Source of the DNA: Dromiciops gliroides
Taxonomy: Eukaryota > Chordata > Mammalia > Microbiotheria > Microbiotheriidae
Length of the DNA stretch: 64,000 nt
Direction: 5' to 3'
NCBI RefSeq assembly: GCF_019393635.1
Contig: NC_057861.1
Coordinates: forward strand, 361,320,453-361,384,452
Made by a program: the position numbers and the translations under genes. Below, piece by piece: positions 23,468 to 33,799 of this stretch. Under the pieces are notes generated by a model. The model ran no database searches, was not told the DNA's origin, and saw only the letters and a program-made list of their open reading frames with translations. Numbering within the stretch: position 1 is the stretch's first letter; every line of letters starts with the position of its first letter.

Positions 23468-23922
23468 TCTTTTTTTCTAATAAATATTTTTATTTAAAAA
23501 TTTGAGTTGTAAATTCCTTCCCTCCTTCCCTTCCCCCTTCCCTGAGGCAGTAAACAATCATATATAGGTTATACATATGCAATTATGTAAAACATCACCA
23601 TATTAGTAATTTTGTACAAGAAGACTTGAATAAAAGAAAAAATGAAAGTGAAACATAGCATGCTGCAGTCCGTGTTCAATCAATATCAGTTCTTTCTTTG
23701 AAGGTGGATAGTATTCTTCATCATTGGTCCTTTAGGATTACCTTAGATCATTGTATTGCTGAGAATAGCTAAGGCTGTTCATAGTTCACTGAACAATATT
23801 GCTGTCACTGTGCACAGTGTTCTCTTGATTCTGCTCACTTCGCTATACATCAGTTCATATAAGTGTTTCTAGGTTTTTCGGAAATTGTTCTGCTTGTCAT
23901 TTCTTTCTTTCTTTTTTTTTTT

Positions 23923-24058
23923 AGTGAGGCAGTTGGGATTTAGTGACTTGCCCAGGGTCACATAGCTACTAAGTGTTAAGTGTCTGAGGCCGGATTTGAA
24001 CTCAAATACTCCTGACTCCAGGGCTGGTGCTCTATCCACTGTGCCACCTATCTGCCCC
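23923..24058 (-). mobile_element. CORE-SINE, CCTCACT-tail type (antisense)
   Basis: agtgaggcagttgggattta ... gtgttaagtgtctgaggccg ... acctatctgcccc; TTAACAC subtype, inside the cassette that splits the L1. Confidence 0.92.
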
Positions 24059-24075
24059 CTGCTTTTTTTTTTTTT

Positions 24076-24470
24076 TTACATTGAAATACCACTATAAAAA
24101 TTTATTTATTTTTTTAAAAGTTCATGGCTCCCAGTTAAGAGGCCCTTGGGTTAGAGGATTTTTACAATTCCTTCTAGCTGTAAATTTTTCCATCTTAAAA
24201 CAGGCCTTTGTTCAGTAGAAGCTCAAATGTTATATGGATAATATTTGTCATTCTATACAGGTGATTTCTTACCCGTTTTTATTCTCTAAAATCCTGCTAC
24301 ATAAACATATGGATTGTTCACTAACATTTGGTTCAAAAGATTGATGATCAATAGCTATGTCTTTACCTTATAGCCACAAATTGTATATTTGTAGTATGGT
24401 ACAGATTAGTGGTTCCCAACTTTTTTGAATAAGAAGGTCACTTTTTTAACACAAAAAAAATTCCTTGCTC
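24076..24470. other. Unrecognised part of the cassette in L1
   Basis: AT-rich, with agtggttcccaacttttttg near 24,410 resembling a hAT-type terminal motif. No coding signal. Confidence 0.35.
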
Positions 24471-24488
24471 CCTCCCCTTAATCATAGG

Positions 24489-24640
24489 AGGAAGTTAGGT
24501 AGAACTGTGGATAGAGTTCTGAACATAGGGTCAGAGAGACCTGAGTACAAATCTGGCCTCAGACATGTAAGCTGTGTGATCCTGGGCAAGTCACTTAACC
24601 TCTCTGTGCCTCATTTTCCTCAACTGGAAAATGGTGCCCC
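24489..24640 (+). mobile_element. CORE-SINE, old copy
   Basis: ggaagttaggtagaactgtg gatagagt ... gctgtgtgatcctgggcaag ... ctgtgcctcattttcctcaa; ends at the right-hand duplication of the cassette. Confidence 0.75.
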
Positions 24641-24889
24641 CTGCTTTTCATTTCTTATAGCACAATAATATTCCATTACAATCATATACCACAGCTTGTT
24701 TAGCCATTTCCCAGTTGATGGGCATTCCTTTGATTTCCAATTCTTAGCCACCACAAAAAAAGCTGCTATCAATAAGTTTGTACAAATAGGTCCTTTCCTC
24801 TCTTTTGGGATGTCTTTGGGATATAAACCTAGGAATGGTATTGCTGGATCAAAGGGTATGCACAGTTTTATAGCCCTTTGGGCATATGA

Positions 24890-25640
24890 ACCACTGCTTT
24901 TCCCCTTCCATTCTGTCTCCCAATGTGCAGGTGACCTCTGGGTTCTTCTATGAAGTCTTTGCTAATAATCATTCTAGCCCACAGGGCTCTTTCCTTCCTC
25001 TGAATCTTTAATGTTTGGTGTCCTACCATACATATTGCCTCAAATTGTCCTTGAAACGATCATCTATATGTCTTATCTCCCAACTAAACTTTTTGTATTA
25101 CCCACAGCACCCAGGACAGAGCCTCATCCTCAGATGGTGCTTAATTGGTTAGTAAAGTGATAATAGTAGGGACCAGACCTATAAGGAGACTTATAGGCAA
25201 GAGTAAGAACTTAGTTCAAACTTTAGGTAGAGACACTGGAGGATTTTAAAGAGTTAGAGGCAGGAGAAAAATCCATCCAAAAGGAGGCAAGCTATGCTTT
25301 TAAAAGTACTTTACAGGGATGTAGTGAGGCAGTGTCAGAAGAGTGCTTTGAACTTCTTGAAAGGAGGGCCCACAAAATATACACTATTATTATACTCACA
25401 AAGAAATAATGAGCTTCTTTGAATTAATGGATCTGGAAAACTGAGCTCTTGAGGCTATAAAACTATAGTCTTCTGAGGACAAGTTACCAATCCTGTCCAA
25501 CCACCCTTTTCATGCACTCACATTATAACTTTAGACTACTTTTTTCTTAAGCTTAATGTTGTAAACTTTGACTTCTCTTGGGAGAAGTTTAATATTCTAG
25601 TTGCCTGACAGTCACCCTATATATACTATATATACTATAT
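24890..25640. other. Mostly unrecognised; L2-like debris to 25,170
   Basis: gggctctttccttcctctga and cagcacccaggacagagcct hint at an L2 3' end; the rest shows nothing nameable. Confidence 0.35.
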
Positions 25641-25644
25641 ACTT

Positions 25645-26190
25645 ACCCACTTATACAAGTTAAAATGCACCAAAATAGAAGACCTGTTGACTTTTGTGTT
25701 ACTGGTCTGTTTTGATGCTTTTGCAAATACCCCCTCTAAGTACCATAATTTCTATTAAGAACTAGGACAGCTACATTTTTTAAAAAGGGTAATATGTATA
25801 TAGTACACATAGTTTACACATACAATATATAGTATAGATATAACATATATACATGGACCAATACATATATGCTATCTGGATGAACACATACAAGTATATA
25901 CATATATAAGGATGCTCTCATTACTTCTGCCTCATTTTTTTTCAAAAAGGGTAATCTACATATCTTTATATAGATGGGTAGCTATCTATATTAAGACAGG
26001 TAGGTATCTATGTCTGTGTCTGTGCCTATGTCTATGTCTGTGTCTATATATTTATCTAGAGAGAGAGAGATACGCAGATTACCTTTTTCCAAAAAGAGCC
26101 TTAGAGGGGTTTTAGAAAAGTATCAGATGGACCAGTAACACAAAAAGCAACAGATCTTCTATTATGGCCCCTTTTAACTCAAACAAGTGG
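25645..26190. repeat. Old inverted repeat, possible DNA-transposon remnant
   Basis: 25,645-25,745 (cccacttatacaagttaaaa ... gaagacctgttgacttttgt gttactggtc ... ccccctctaag) matches the reverse complement of 26,095-26,190 at roughly 75% by eye. The spacer holds the aaaaagggtaat motif at 25,784 and 25,942, its inverse at 26,080, and a (tgtctgtgcctatg)-type microsatellite at 26,005-26,050. The shape fits a decayed terminal-inverted-repeat element; no transposase is seen. Confidence 0.5.
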
Positions 26191-26412
26191 GAGGCTCAGG
26201 CCTAAAATTTAGCAGCTGGGGCAAGAGCATGGGGGAGGGGAAAGAGAGTAGGGATAAAGAAGGAAGAGAAGGGAGGGAAAAAGTTTCTGACTGTCAGTCA
26301 CTAGAGGGGTTAGTTGTGCCTTGGGCATGAAGAGCTTCAGGCCACTTCTGGAGGAGGAAGGGACATAAGTCATGTTCCTCTGGAGAGGCTTCCCTAGATC
26401 TTGGAGAGACAT

Positions 26413-26585
26413 TGCAGTACAGTGGAATCAGAGGACCTGAGTTCAAATCTCAGCTCTGCTATTTCATGTGTTTCCTTGGTCAAGTTGTGTAAATTCACTG
26501 GAAATTGGTTTTCTCATCTTTAAAATGAGGCAGTTGGACTAGATGACTTCTAATATCTCTTCTAGTTCTTAATTGATTATGCCAT
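26413..26585 (+). mobile_element. MIR remnant
   Basis: agaggacctgagttcaaatc tcagctctgc ... tcatctttaaaatgaggcag ttggactagatgac. Confidence 0.65.
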
Positions 26586-27085
26586 GACTTGGCATGACCA
26601 GCTTCTCTAAACTCTCTGTCACTCTTTCTAGTTGCTACCATATTCATGAGCTTCAATTGCCCACAAGGCTCACTGAGGCAGGTGAGAATTATTTGTAGTA
26701 TGACCCATGGCCAAGGTCCCCTCTAAGGATTCTGGGCTCACATGACCTGTGTCCAAGCCTGAGGGTCCATTCCCTTAAGGTAAGTTTCTTTCATTGGCTC
26801 TTTGCCTATATCCTGAAGTAAAACTCCAGAGTCATCTCCAAAATTAAATTCAGGCATGGCTTGTTTTTATGTTTTCACACATGTGGATATTCATTTCCCA
26901 GCTAGGCACTTACCTTAAAATTAATTTTCCTAAAGCACAGATCTGACCATGTTTCCCCCCCCTTAATGGCTTCTTATTATATTAATAAATATAAGTTCCT
27001 CTGTTTGACATTTAAAATTCTTCATAAGGTGATTCCTTCCCATAGTTCCAGTTTAAAAAACCCCAACATATTTCTTCCCTCCATG

Positions 27086-27377
27086 CACTTTATTTCTTTT
27101 TTACTGAGGACAGGTCAGAGACTAGTGACCTTGAGAATGGATGATTCCAACCTGGTAGGTTACCCTTTTGGTAACTGAGTTCAAGACTTCTGAAGTTCTA
27201 GAATTCCCAAGACATTGGGAGTAACTAAGTTTGGACGTTTGCAGTCTGGAGAGGGAAGAGCATAGACTTCTTGCTAATGAACTAAAACCATGCCATGAGG
27301 AACCATGAGATCCGGACTTTGTCGGCCCTCCATGATATTGCTATAAGTTGTCCAAATAGAGATGGTCTGAGGTGAAT
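27086..27377 (+). repeat. 292-bp inverted repeat, left arm
   Basis: Matches the reverse complement of 28347-28638 over its whole length with about ten substitutions and no gaps by hand alignment. Contains an inner palindrome gttacccttttggtaac. It lies inside an L2; tttatttcttt occurs at both ends of the arm (27088-27098 and 27379-27389), which suggests it arrived as an insertion. I do not recognise its sequence family. Confidence 0.93.
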
Positions 27378-27534
27378 TTTTATTTCTTTGTATTTTCTTT
27401 GTATTTCCTTGCTGCTCCTCACACAGGATGCTCCAACTCCTATCTCTTTGCCTTTGTATTCACCCTCTGTCCCCTAACCCTAGAATGCTCCCTTATTATC
27501 ACTTCTGCCTCATAGAATATCTGGCTTCCTCCTT

Positions 27535-27765
27535 TTGTTGTTGCTTGTCCTCCATCACGAAGAGGATCATGACATTGGGAGGTGATGTCATGACTTGAAG
27601 TCAACTGGATTTAAGCGAGGGAGGGCTGGGGGGTGGCTAGGTGGTGCAGTGGATAAAGCACCGGCCCTGGATTCAGGAGGACCTGAGTTCAAATCTGGCC
27701 TCAGACAGCTAGTGAGTGTCAAGTGTCTCAGGCCACATTTGAACTCACCTAACTGCCCAGATTTC
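27535..27765. mobile_element. Scrambled composite SINE
   Basis: 27,535-27,625 is the antisense 3' half of the composite SINE at 38,026 (acgaagaggatcatgacatt ggg ... agggagggctgg). 27,629-27,706 is a sense SINE head (ggtggctaggtggtgcagtg ... cctcagaca). 27,707-27,764 is antisense again (gctagtgagtgtcaagtgtc ... acctaactgccc). Confidence 0.8.
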
Positions 27766-27912
27766 TTTTAGATTCAGTTCAAATGCCACCTCCTACCTGA
27801 GGCATTTCTTAGTCTCTCCTCTCTGTTCCCCCACTCCACCCTCTGACTACTAGTGCCTCCCCTTCTAAGGCTGACTTCTGTCTCCTCTGTATTTATCATG
27901 TATGTACCAATT

Positions 27913-27945
<33 letters not shown>

Positions 27946-28012
27946 ATGTATGTATATGTATATGTATATATGTATATGTATATATGTATATGTATATATG
28001 TATATATATATG
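27913..28012. repeat. (TA)n(TG)n(TATG)n microsatellite
   Basis: About 100 bases of tatata, tgtgtg and tatgta units. Confidence 0.93.
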
Positions 28013-28346
28013 GTCTCTCCCATTAGAATGAAAAGCTCCTTCAGGCCAGAAACCATTTTTTACTTATTCTTTGTATTTCCAGCACTTAACACAATTCCTG
28101 GCACATAGTAAGAGCTTAATAGATGCTTGCTGATTCATTGATAGGACATTTGATTATGAATCAAATTGATTATCAATTTCAATAAAAGATGTCCCAGAGT
28201 CAATAAGATTGATTATGGGACTTCCTTTATTTTACCCATGAGAGCACAGGACCTATGAAGAAATATAGAAATAGAAAGCATTCAGCCTGTTAGACTTTGC
28301 CCAGAAGGTAACAGCATTTTGTGGAACTGCTAAATGAAGACTCCTC

Positions 28347-28638
28347 ATTCACCTCAGACCTGCTCTATTTGGACAACTCATAGCAATATCATGGAGGGCT
28401 GGCAAAGTCCGGATCTCATGGTTCCTCATGGCATGGTTTTAGTTCATTAGCAAGAAGTCTATGGTCTTCCCTCTCCAGACTGCGAACGTCCAAACTTAGT
28501 TACTCCCAATGTCTTGGGAATTCTAGAACTTCGGAAGTCTTGAACTCAGTTACCAAAAGGGTAACCTACCAGGTTGGAATCATCCATTTTCAAGGTCACT
28601 AGTCTCTGACCTGTCCTCAGTAAAAAAGAAATAAAATG
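28347..28638 (-). repeat. 292-bp inverted repeat, right arm
   Basis: Reverse complement of the left arm; ends in cagtaaaaaagaaataaaat. The intervening 969 bases contain L2, the scrambled SINE and a microsatellite. No gene product is encoded by either arm. Confidence 0.93.
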
Positions 28639-28967
28639 GTAGAAGTAGGCACCCAGGAAATAAAAATGAGAGAACTCCCTACCAGGCTTACCCGGGCAAT
28701 CATGGATTGATCACTGCATGCTTCTCCTGCACATCTCCATTCCTATTTCCTTTGGGGAGGAGAATGGAAAAATTCCCTTCCTATCTTCTGTACTACATTC
28801 TCAAAGTCAAAGAAAAAGAAAACTCTGGAAAAGAAAGGGATAAAGTATTTTATAACAATTTTATAGGAGTTCTCAAAAGATGAATTGTGAACTATTAACA
28901 ACCATATGAAAGAATGTTCCAAATCACCAACAATAAGAGAAATGAAGATCAAAATAACTGAGGTTTA

Positions 28968-29093
28968 GGGGCAGTGGATAGAGTACCAGCCCTGGAGTCA
29001 GGAGGACCTGAGTTCAAATCCGGCCTCAGACACTTGATACTTACTAGTTGTGTGACCCTGGGCAAGTCACTTAGCCCTAATTGCCTCACCAAA
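28968..29093 (+). mobile_element. CORE-SINE, CCTCACC-tail type with internal gap
   Basis: ggggcagtggatagagtacc: the usual ctaggtggc after gggcag is missing. TTGATAC with tail ccctaattgcctcaccaaaa. Flanks aactgaggttt and acctgaagttt look like a diverged TSD. Confidence 0.88.
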
Positions 29094-29461
29094 ACAAACC
29101 AAAAACAAAAAACCTGAAGTTTTATTTTATGCTCAGCAAATTGGCAAAAATGACAAAATATGAAGGGGTTGTGGAAAGATGAGCACACTAATATAGTACT
29201 GGTAGAGCTATAAATTGCCCCAACCATTCTGGAAACAAAGTGGCTAGAATGTACACACCCTTTCATTTAGATTTTCTACTGCTTGGTATGTTTCCCAAGA
29301 AGGACAATGACAAAAAGAAAAAGGGCTCCCAAAGACAGAAAAATATGGCAGCACTTTTTGTAGTGTAAAAGAACTAGGAACAAAGATGCCTGGTTTGGTC
29401 ACGGTGAAACAAGTTGTGATATATGATTATAATGGACTATCATTATGTTTTAAGAAATGAT

Positions 29462-30264
29462 AAAAAGCAAATCTCTCATCTTTCTTTCTTTTCCTGCTCA
29501 TCAAGATAGCAAAAAGAAAGAAGACCATGGAGAAGAAGGTGACCTCACCTCTACTGTTGTAAAGAAATAGGAGACAAAGAAACAGCTTTAGCCTTGGTCA
29601 GACTAAAAAGGACTTGATCTGCTTTGTTATAAGGCCTCAGTACATTGGACTGCGGTATCAAAGGTTATCCTTTATAACCATTTGAAAGTGCCACCAGCAA
29701 TCAACCAGTTCAAAACCAGTTGTTTTTTTAATCATTAGACAATCCACTCAACTGATCCACAAGCACAGAACTGAAATGAAGCAAGGTTAGAAACCAAAGT
29801 TGCTCTCTAGACTTTGTAGAAAGCTTCAGACAAGGAGGTATGCCTACCAAGAGACCACCCATCTTCAGAGTCTTCTTTGCTGTTACTACTTAGTTGACAG
29901 AGAATGCATATGACATGGACCTCATTCTTTCTACCTGCCTTGTACCAAAAAATGAGGGCTCCTTACTATATTATCAAAGGAAAGGGCAAATTGTATGGCT
30001 TAATTCACAAAAAAGACTGCACACACAGGTTAATCTTGAAGACAAGGGAGCCCTGGCTAAGCTAGTAAAAGCTATTAAGACCAATTATAAATAACATAAA
30101 GTGAAATCCATTATCATTGGGGTGGCAGTGCCCAAGGTCCAAACTCAGTGACGCATATTGTCAAGCTAGAAAAGACAAAAGCTAAAGAACTTGCTATGGA
30201 ACTGGGTTAAATGCGTCAGTTTGATTTTTTCCCCTACATAAAAATGGAAATTCCAACAACAAAA
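29462..30264 (+). pseudogene. RPL7A processed pseudogene (large-subunit ribosomal protein eL8)
   Basis: Intronless copy of the RPL7A mRNA. Recognisable pieces in order: AKKKEDHGEEGD (decayed start), YNHLKVPPAINQF, PTKRPPxxR-like tcaccaagagaccaccc, [34 protein letters not shown], and AKELAMELG followed by the stop and a 3' UTR with ctacataaaaatggaaatt. Many in-frame stops and frameshifts; no initiator ATG. It lies between two copies of aagaaatgat (29452-29461 and 30265-30274), the target-site duplication, inside an L1. A dead L1-mediated retrocopy of a host gene. Confidence 0.92.
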
Positions 30265-30874
30265 AAGAAATGATGAATACACAGGAGCATGGAAAGACTT
30301 ATGGTAATCTATGCAAAATGAAGAAAGTAGAGCCAGGAAAACTATACACAATGACTATAAAAATGTAAATGAAAGAACAAAAGACCTGAAACTAAATTTT
30401 CTACAATTGGAATGCCCAAGCTTGTCCCAAAGAGAAGACATAAAAGGCACTATGAGTATGGGAAACCATGAGTGTAGAACATAGCATATGATGTCAAACT
30501 TCTTTTGTTATGTTGGTTAGTTTTGCTAAACTGTTTTTTCTCCCTTTTTTTTCTTTTTTGTTATAAGACCTGGTTCTTAGAAAGGGGAGGAAAGCAGGAT
30601 ATATTCAGAAATGTAGCTGTCATAAAAAAGACAGCAATATAATAAATTTTAATGAAGTTGATTGGGGGACTCATTGAATTGATTGGGAGCTTTTCTCACC
30701 ATTCCTTTACAGTTGTTTTATAGGTGGCAGTAGATTCCTACTTGTATGGTTGATCTCCCGTCACCGATATCCTAAGGCATGGAGATGCTATGTATTTGGC
30801 AGTGGAGGCAGAGGAATTAATCAAGGACTTTGAACATGGGGTTATGACACTTTCTTTTTGTTTGTTTGTTTTTT

Positions 30875-31010
30875 AGTGAGGCAATTGGGCTTAAGTGACT
30901 TGCCCAGGGTCACTCAGCTAGTAAGTGTTAAGTGTCTGAGGGCAGATTTGAACTCAGGTACTCCTGACTCCAGGGCCAGTGCTCTATCCACTGTGCCACC
31001 TAACTGCCCC
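30875..31010 (-). mobile_element. CORE-SINE, CCTCACT-tail type with TSD (antisense)
   Basis: 11-bp duplication atgacactttc at 30844-30854 and 31012-31022; TTAACAC subtype. Confidence 0.95.
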
Positions 31011-31022
31011 AATGACACTTTC

Positions 31023-32228
31023 AATCAATGGCAGGGTGGTAGAATTGAGCAGAAAGAGGGGCTTGGCAAGAGTCCATAGTAGAGACAGCCTACAAACAGT
31101 GAGCCTCATCTCCTAAGTTTTTTAGACTATCAAAACAATCACATTCATTTAAATGCTAAGACTCTCTCTACAGGACATTTCAGTGAATGTCTGTGCTAGG
31201 CCTATTCACTGGCACGGTTAGGCTGACACAGTATTGGCAAGCAGCACACATCTATGTTTTAGAGACACAGGAGTTAAAAGAGTCAAGACACCGGGACATA
31301 AATTATTTATCTCTTTACTGAGCTTGCCCCTTTCCCTCAGGTCCAGTTTTCAATAGCCGGATGAGTGATTCACTAGGTCACTAACAGGATAACAAGCTGT
31401 GTGGAGGAAGGAAAGAATTGTGGCTAAAAAATCCTGAATCATTAAAGAACTTTGGGAAAGAAGATTTTTGTGCTGGATCCCTGACAAAGGAGCGCTGACC
31501 CTGCAAAAGGGTCAGATAATACAATTTAAAAATTATAGGGATATAGGGTAGGGAATGCCAAGCCAGCATAACGGGAGGAGTAAAGATGGGGTGGGGGACT
31601 GGAGCAGGCCTACACAAATTATTGCCAGGTTGCAAGTAAGGCCAGTGAAATCATCATGTATGTGTATGCTGTATAGCAATTTTTGAACGGCTAGATCATA
31701 GACCTATCATGATTCATCACTAGAGCAGAATTACCAGAGAGCCTTCTAGTGAAAGACACATCCAAGATGACTAGTGGAAACTCATTCAAAAAAGGGGAAA
31801 GATTGCAGCAACTCTGCAATAGGCCAGGAGCCAAAATGCCTATATCTTTAACTGTCCAACATGACTACTGAAATTGTAGGGTTGGGATCCATTTCCACAA
31901 GGCAGGATAGCCACTGGAACTAAGGGGACATCTTACTAGGTCCTGATTCATATGAATAACACATCCCACGAAGTAGCCACATTATTTGAATTCATGCTCT
32001 TCAAAGTTAAAATTTTATGTAAAATATAATAATGGGTTCTAGCCCAAAGAAATACGTAACAAAATTTTAAATACTTTTTTATCTTTGAGTAGTTTATCAG
32101 CAAAGGATAACTAAATGTATTTCTGATTCAAGGTTATTACCAAGCAGTAGAATAGAGAAAACAAAATGTAAAAAAGAATATTGTACTTAAAGATAAACCT
32201 ATATTGACAATATGATGAAAACATTGTT
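31023..32228. other. Unrecognised intergenic sequence
   Basis: 1.2 kb without a repeat or gene I can name. The longest ORF (84 codons, 31,381-31,635 minus) has no recognisable motif and unremarkable composition. Confidence 0.45.
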
Positions 32229-32229
32229 A

Positions 32230-33150
32230 TATTATTTAACATATTCGAACCATGTAGACTGAATCACCTTCTCTTTCTTTAAATCTTCATATATTTTCTG
32301 GGAGGTGCAAAAGAGTATTATCCAAATCTTAGAGAAGAATTTACATGCTTTGTTTGATGTTAAAGTCAGCAAGCCATAATTATTTGCTTTACAACTTCCA
32401 CAGTTCAAAAGACTGTGGACTCCTTCATTTGCACAGTCAGCTTTTCCAAATACTTGTTTATCTAAATCAGGGCTTTGTAAGCTTATACCACTCACGATCC
32501 CTTTTCAAAAACCCGAGAAATTTTTACAGGACCCCAGGCATATAGATATATAAAATAAGTACAGATAACCTTTTTGCTGTTGCCAAATTTTTGCAACCCA
32601 TATGGGGTAATAACCCACAGTTTAAGAAGCTTTGATCTAAATGAAGATCATCATTGGTCAATTCTTCTGAGTACAAATCTAGCAGTTCTGTGACATAATC
32701 ATTTTTTATTTATTCAAAACCAATATTTCTCTCCCTTTTTTGCTACTTCTTCTGTCAGTCTGTTTTGGAGACAGAGAACCTTCAAAATGACTATTTGTAC
32801 AATGTGACAAAATGTACTTTCACGCTACTCCATCCTCAACTGTACTGTCTGCCTCTTCAGTAGTTTTGACATTAATGCAGTTGAACTTCAATTTTTAAAG
32901 TGATTGAACCAATCAGCTTGTACTAAAAGTTCCTTCACTATCCACTTCATTTCCATTTTCTTTCACTGTCTTAAATAAACTTAAAACTTTTGTCCGAATG
33001 GATGCTATGCCAAGAGAAACATGTATTTGATTGCAGTCTTCAAACCATTCTGGTAAAAGACACTTCATTTTTATCATTGTAATACTTCTGTTCCTTGGTA
33101 TTGTTCACAAACCACAAAGAGCTGTACAATATTGTCTTAGTCTTTTACTT
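32230..33150 (-). mobile_element. Tigger/pogo-like DNA transposon, internally deleted
   Basis: Minus-strand translation shows SIRTKVLSLFKTVKENGNEV then DSEGTFSTS, resembling the CENP-B-type helix-turn-helix region of Tigger transposases. It then shows SLSPKQTDRRSSKKGRN, resembling the start of the DDE domain, then VTELLDLYSEELTNDDLHLD and finally KIYEDLKKEKVIQST, resembling the C-terminus. The central DDE domain is absent, so the copy is internally deleted, and several stops interrupt the rest. A hAT-like MITE sits in it. Confidence 0.65.
32468..32634. mobile_element. hAT-type MITE, 167 bp, 8-bp TSD
   Basis: Flanked by perfect 8-bp duplications atctaaat (32460-32467 and 32635-32642), the length typical of hAT elements. 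Its ends, cagggctttgtaagctta and the inverse caaagcttcttaaactgtg, form imperfect terminal inverted repeats. Confidence 0.82.
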
Positions 33151-33350
33151 GTTTTATATGTTTATATATAAACTTTATAAAACTATATAAAATTCTACAC
33201 ATGTATATAAAATTAAAATATTTATGTGCTCATATATTCATGTTTTATAATATTCTGTATTGAAGATGCAGGCATTCTGACACCTTTTTTGGAGTTAATT
33301 TCATCCATGCTATTCAATTACATCAAGTTTTTGCTTTACTGTAATAAGTT

Positions 33351-33502
33351 GTTTTTTTTTTTTTTTAAGTGAGGCAATTGGGGTTAAGTGACTTGCCCAG
33401 GGTCACACAGCTAGTAAGTGTTAAGTGTCTGAGGCCGGATTTGAACTCAGGTACTCCTGACTCCAGGGCCGGTGCTCTATCCACTGCGCCACCTAGCTGC
33501 CC
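33351..33502 (-). mobile_element. CORE-SINE, CCTCACT-tail type with TSD (antisense)
   Basis: 11-bp duplication tgtaataagtt at 33340-33350 and 33503-33513; TTAACAC subtype. Confidence 0.95.
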
Positions 33503-33799
33503 TGTAATAAGTTTTTTTAAAAAAATGCTGATGATATTTCAATCTGAAGAATTCTTCTTTTTAATTGTGTTAATGGTTCTATTTTTAAAAAAATTAATAC
33601 AACTGTTGGCAATTTAGTACACATAGTGGTCATGTGGGACAATAGTCAAATATAAATTGAAAACACAATAGTGTATTAAAACCCTCAACTAGTTCACTGA
33701 ACACATCACATTAATTGAATTGTCTCACATTAAATGTGATATGATATAATTTTGTAATTCACACTAAATAGAATTTTGCTTTGAACTTGCATTAATCTT

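Larger units (their letters stand above)
23475..24885 (-). mobile_element. L1 3' end (antisense), split by a 735-bp cassette
   Basis: Antisense L1 3' UTR (ccttccctgaggcagtaaac, gaaaaatgaaagtgaaacat) continuing after the cassette with ataatattccattacaatca and ccacagcttgtttagccatt tcccagttgatgggcattcc, the antisense of the ORF2 C-terminus. The interruption at 23,906-24,640 is flanked by matching 16-mers. Confidence 0.88.
26880..28140 (+). mobile_element. L2 3' portion, split by inverted-repeat arm and SINE pieces
   Basis: cctaaagcacagatctgacc atg, tcctctgtttgacatttaaa, then after the insert gctgctcctcacacaggatg, tagaatgctcccttattatc, attcagttcaaatgccacct, and the end tggcacatagtaagagctta atagatgc. 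It hosts the left arm of the 292-bp inverted repeat, a scrambled SINE and a microsatellite. Confidence 0.75.
28840..30660 (+). mobile_element. Old L1 3' region, split by a SINE and RPL7A pseudogene
   Basis: agttctcaaaagatgaattg, accatatgaaagaatgttcc, ccaaccattctggaaacaaa, gcagcactttttgtagtgta follow the L1 ORF2 C-terminal order. It resumes after the pseudogene with ggaaagacttatggtaatct and ends in a degenerate 3' UTR. Confidence 0.8.

Noticed and set aside
29894-30094. A 66-codon ORF ending [15 protein letters not shown] as a small gene
   Set aside because: It is the C-terminal part of the RPL7A processed pseudogene between disabling stops.
31381-31635. An 84-codon ORF in an unrecognised stretch
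   Set aside because: No motif, no Kozak or splice support, and an ORF length expected by chance.
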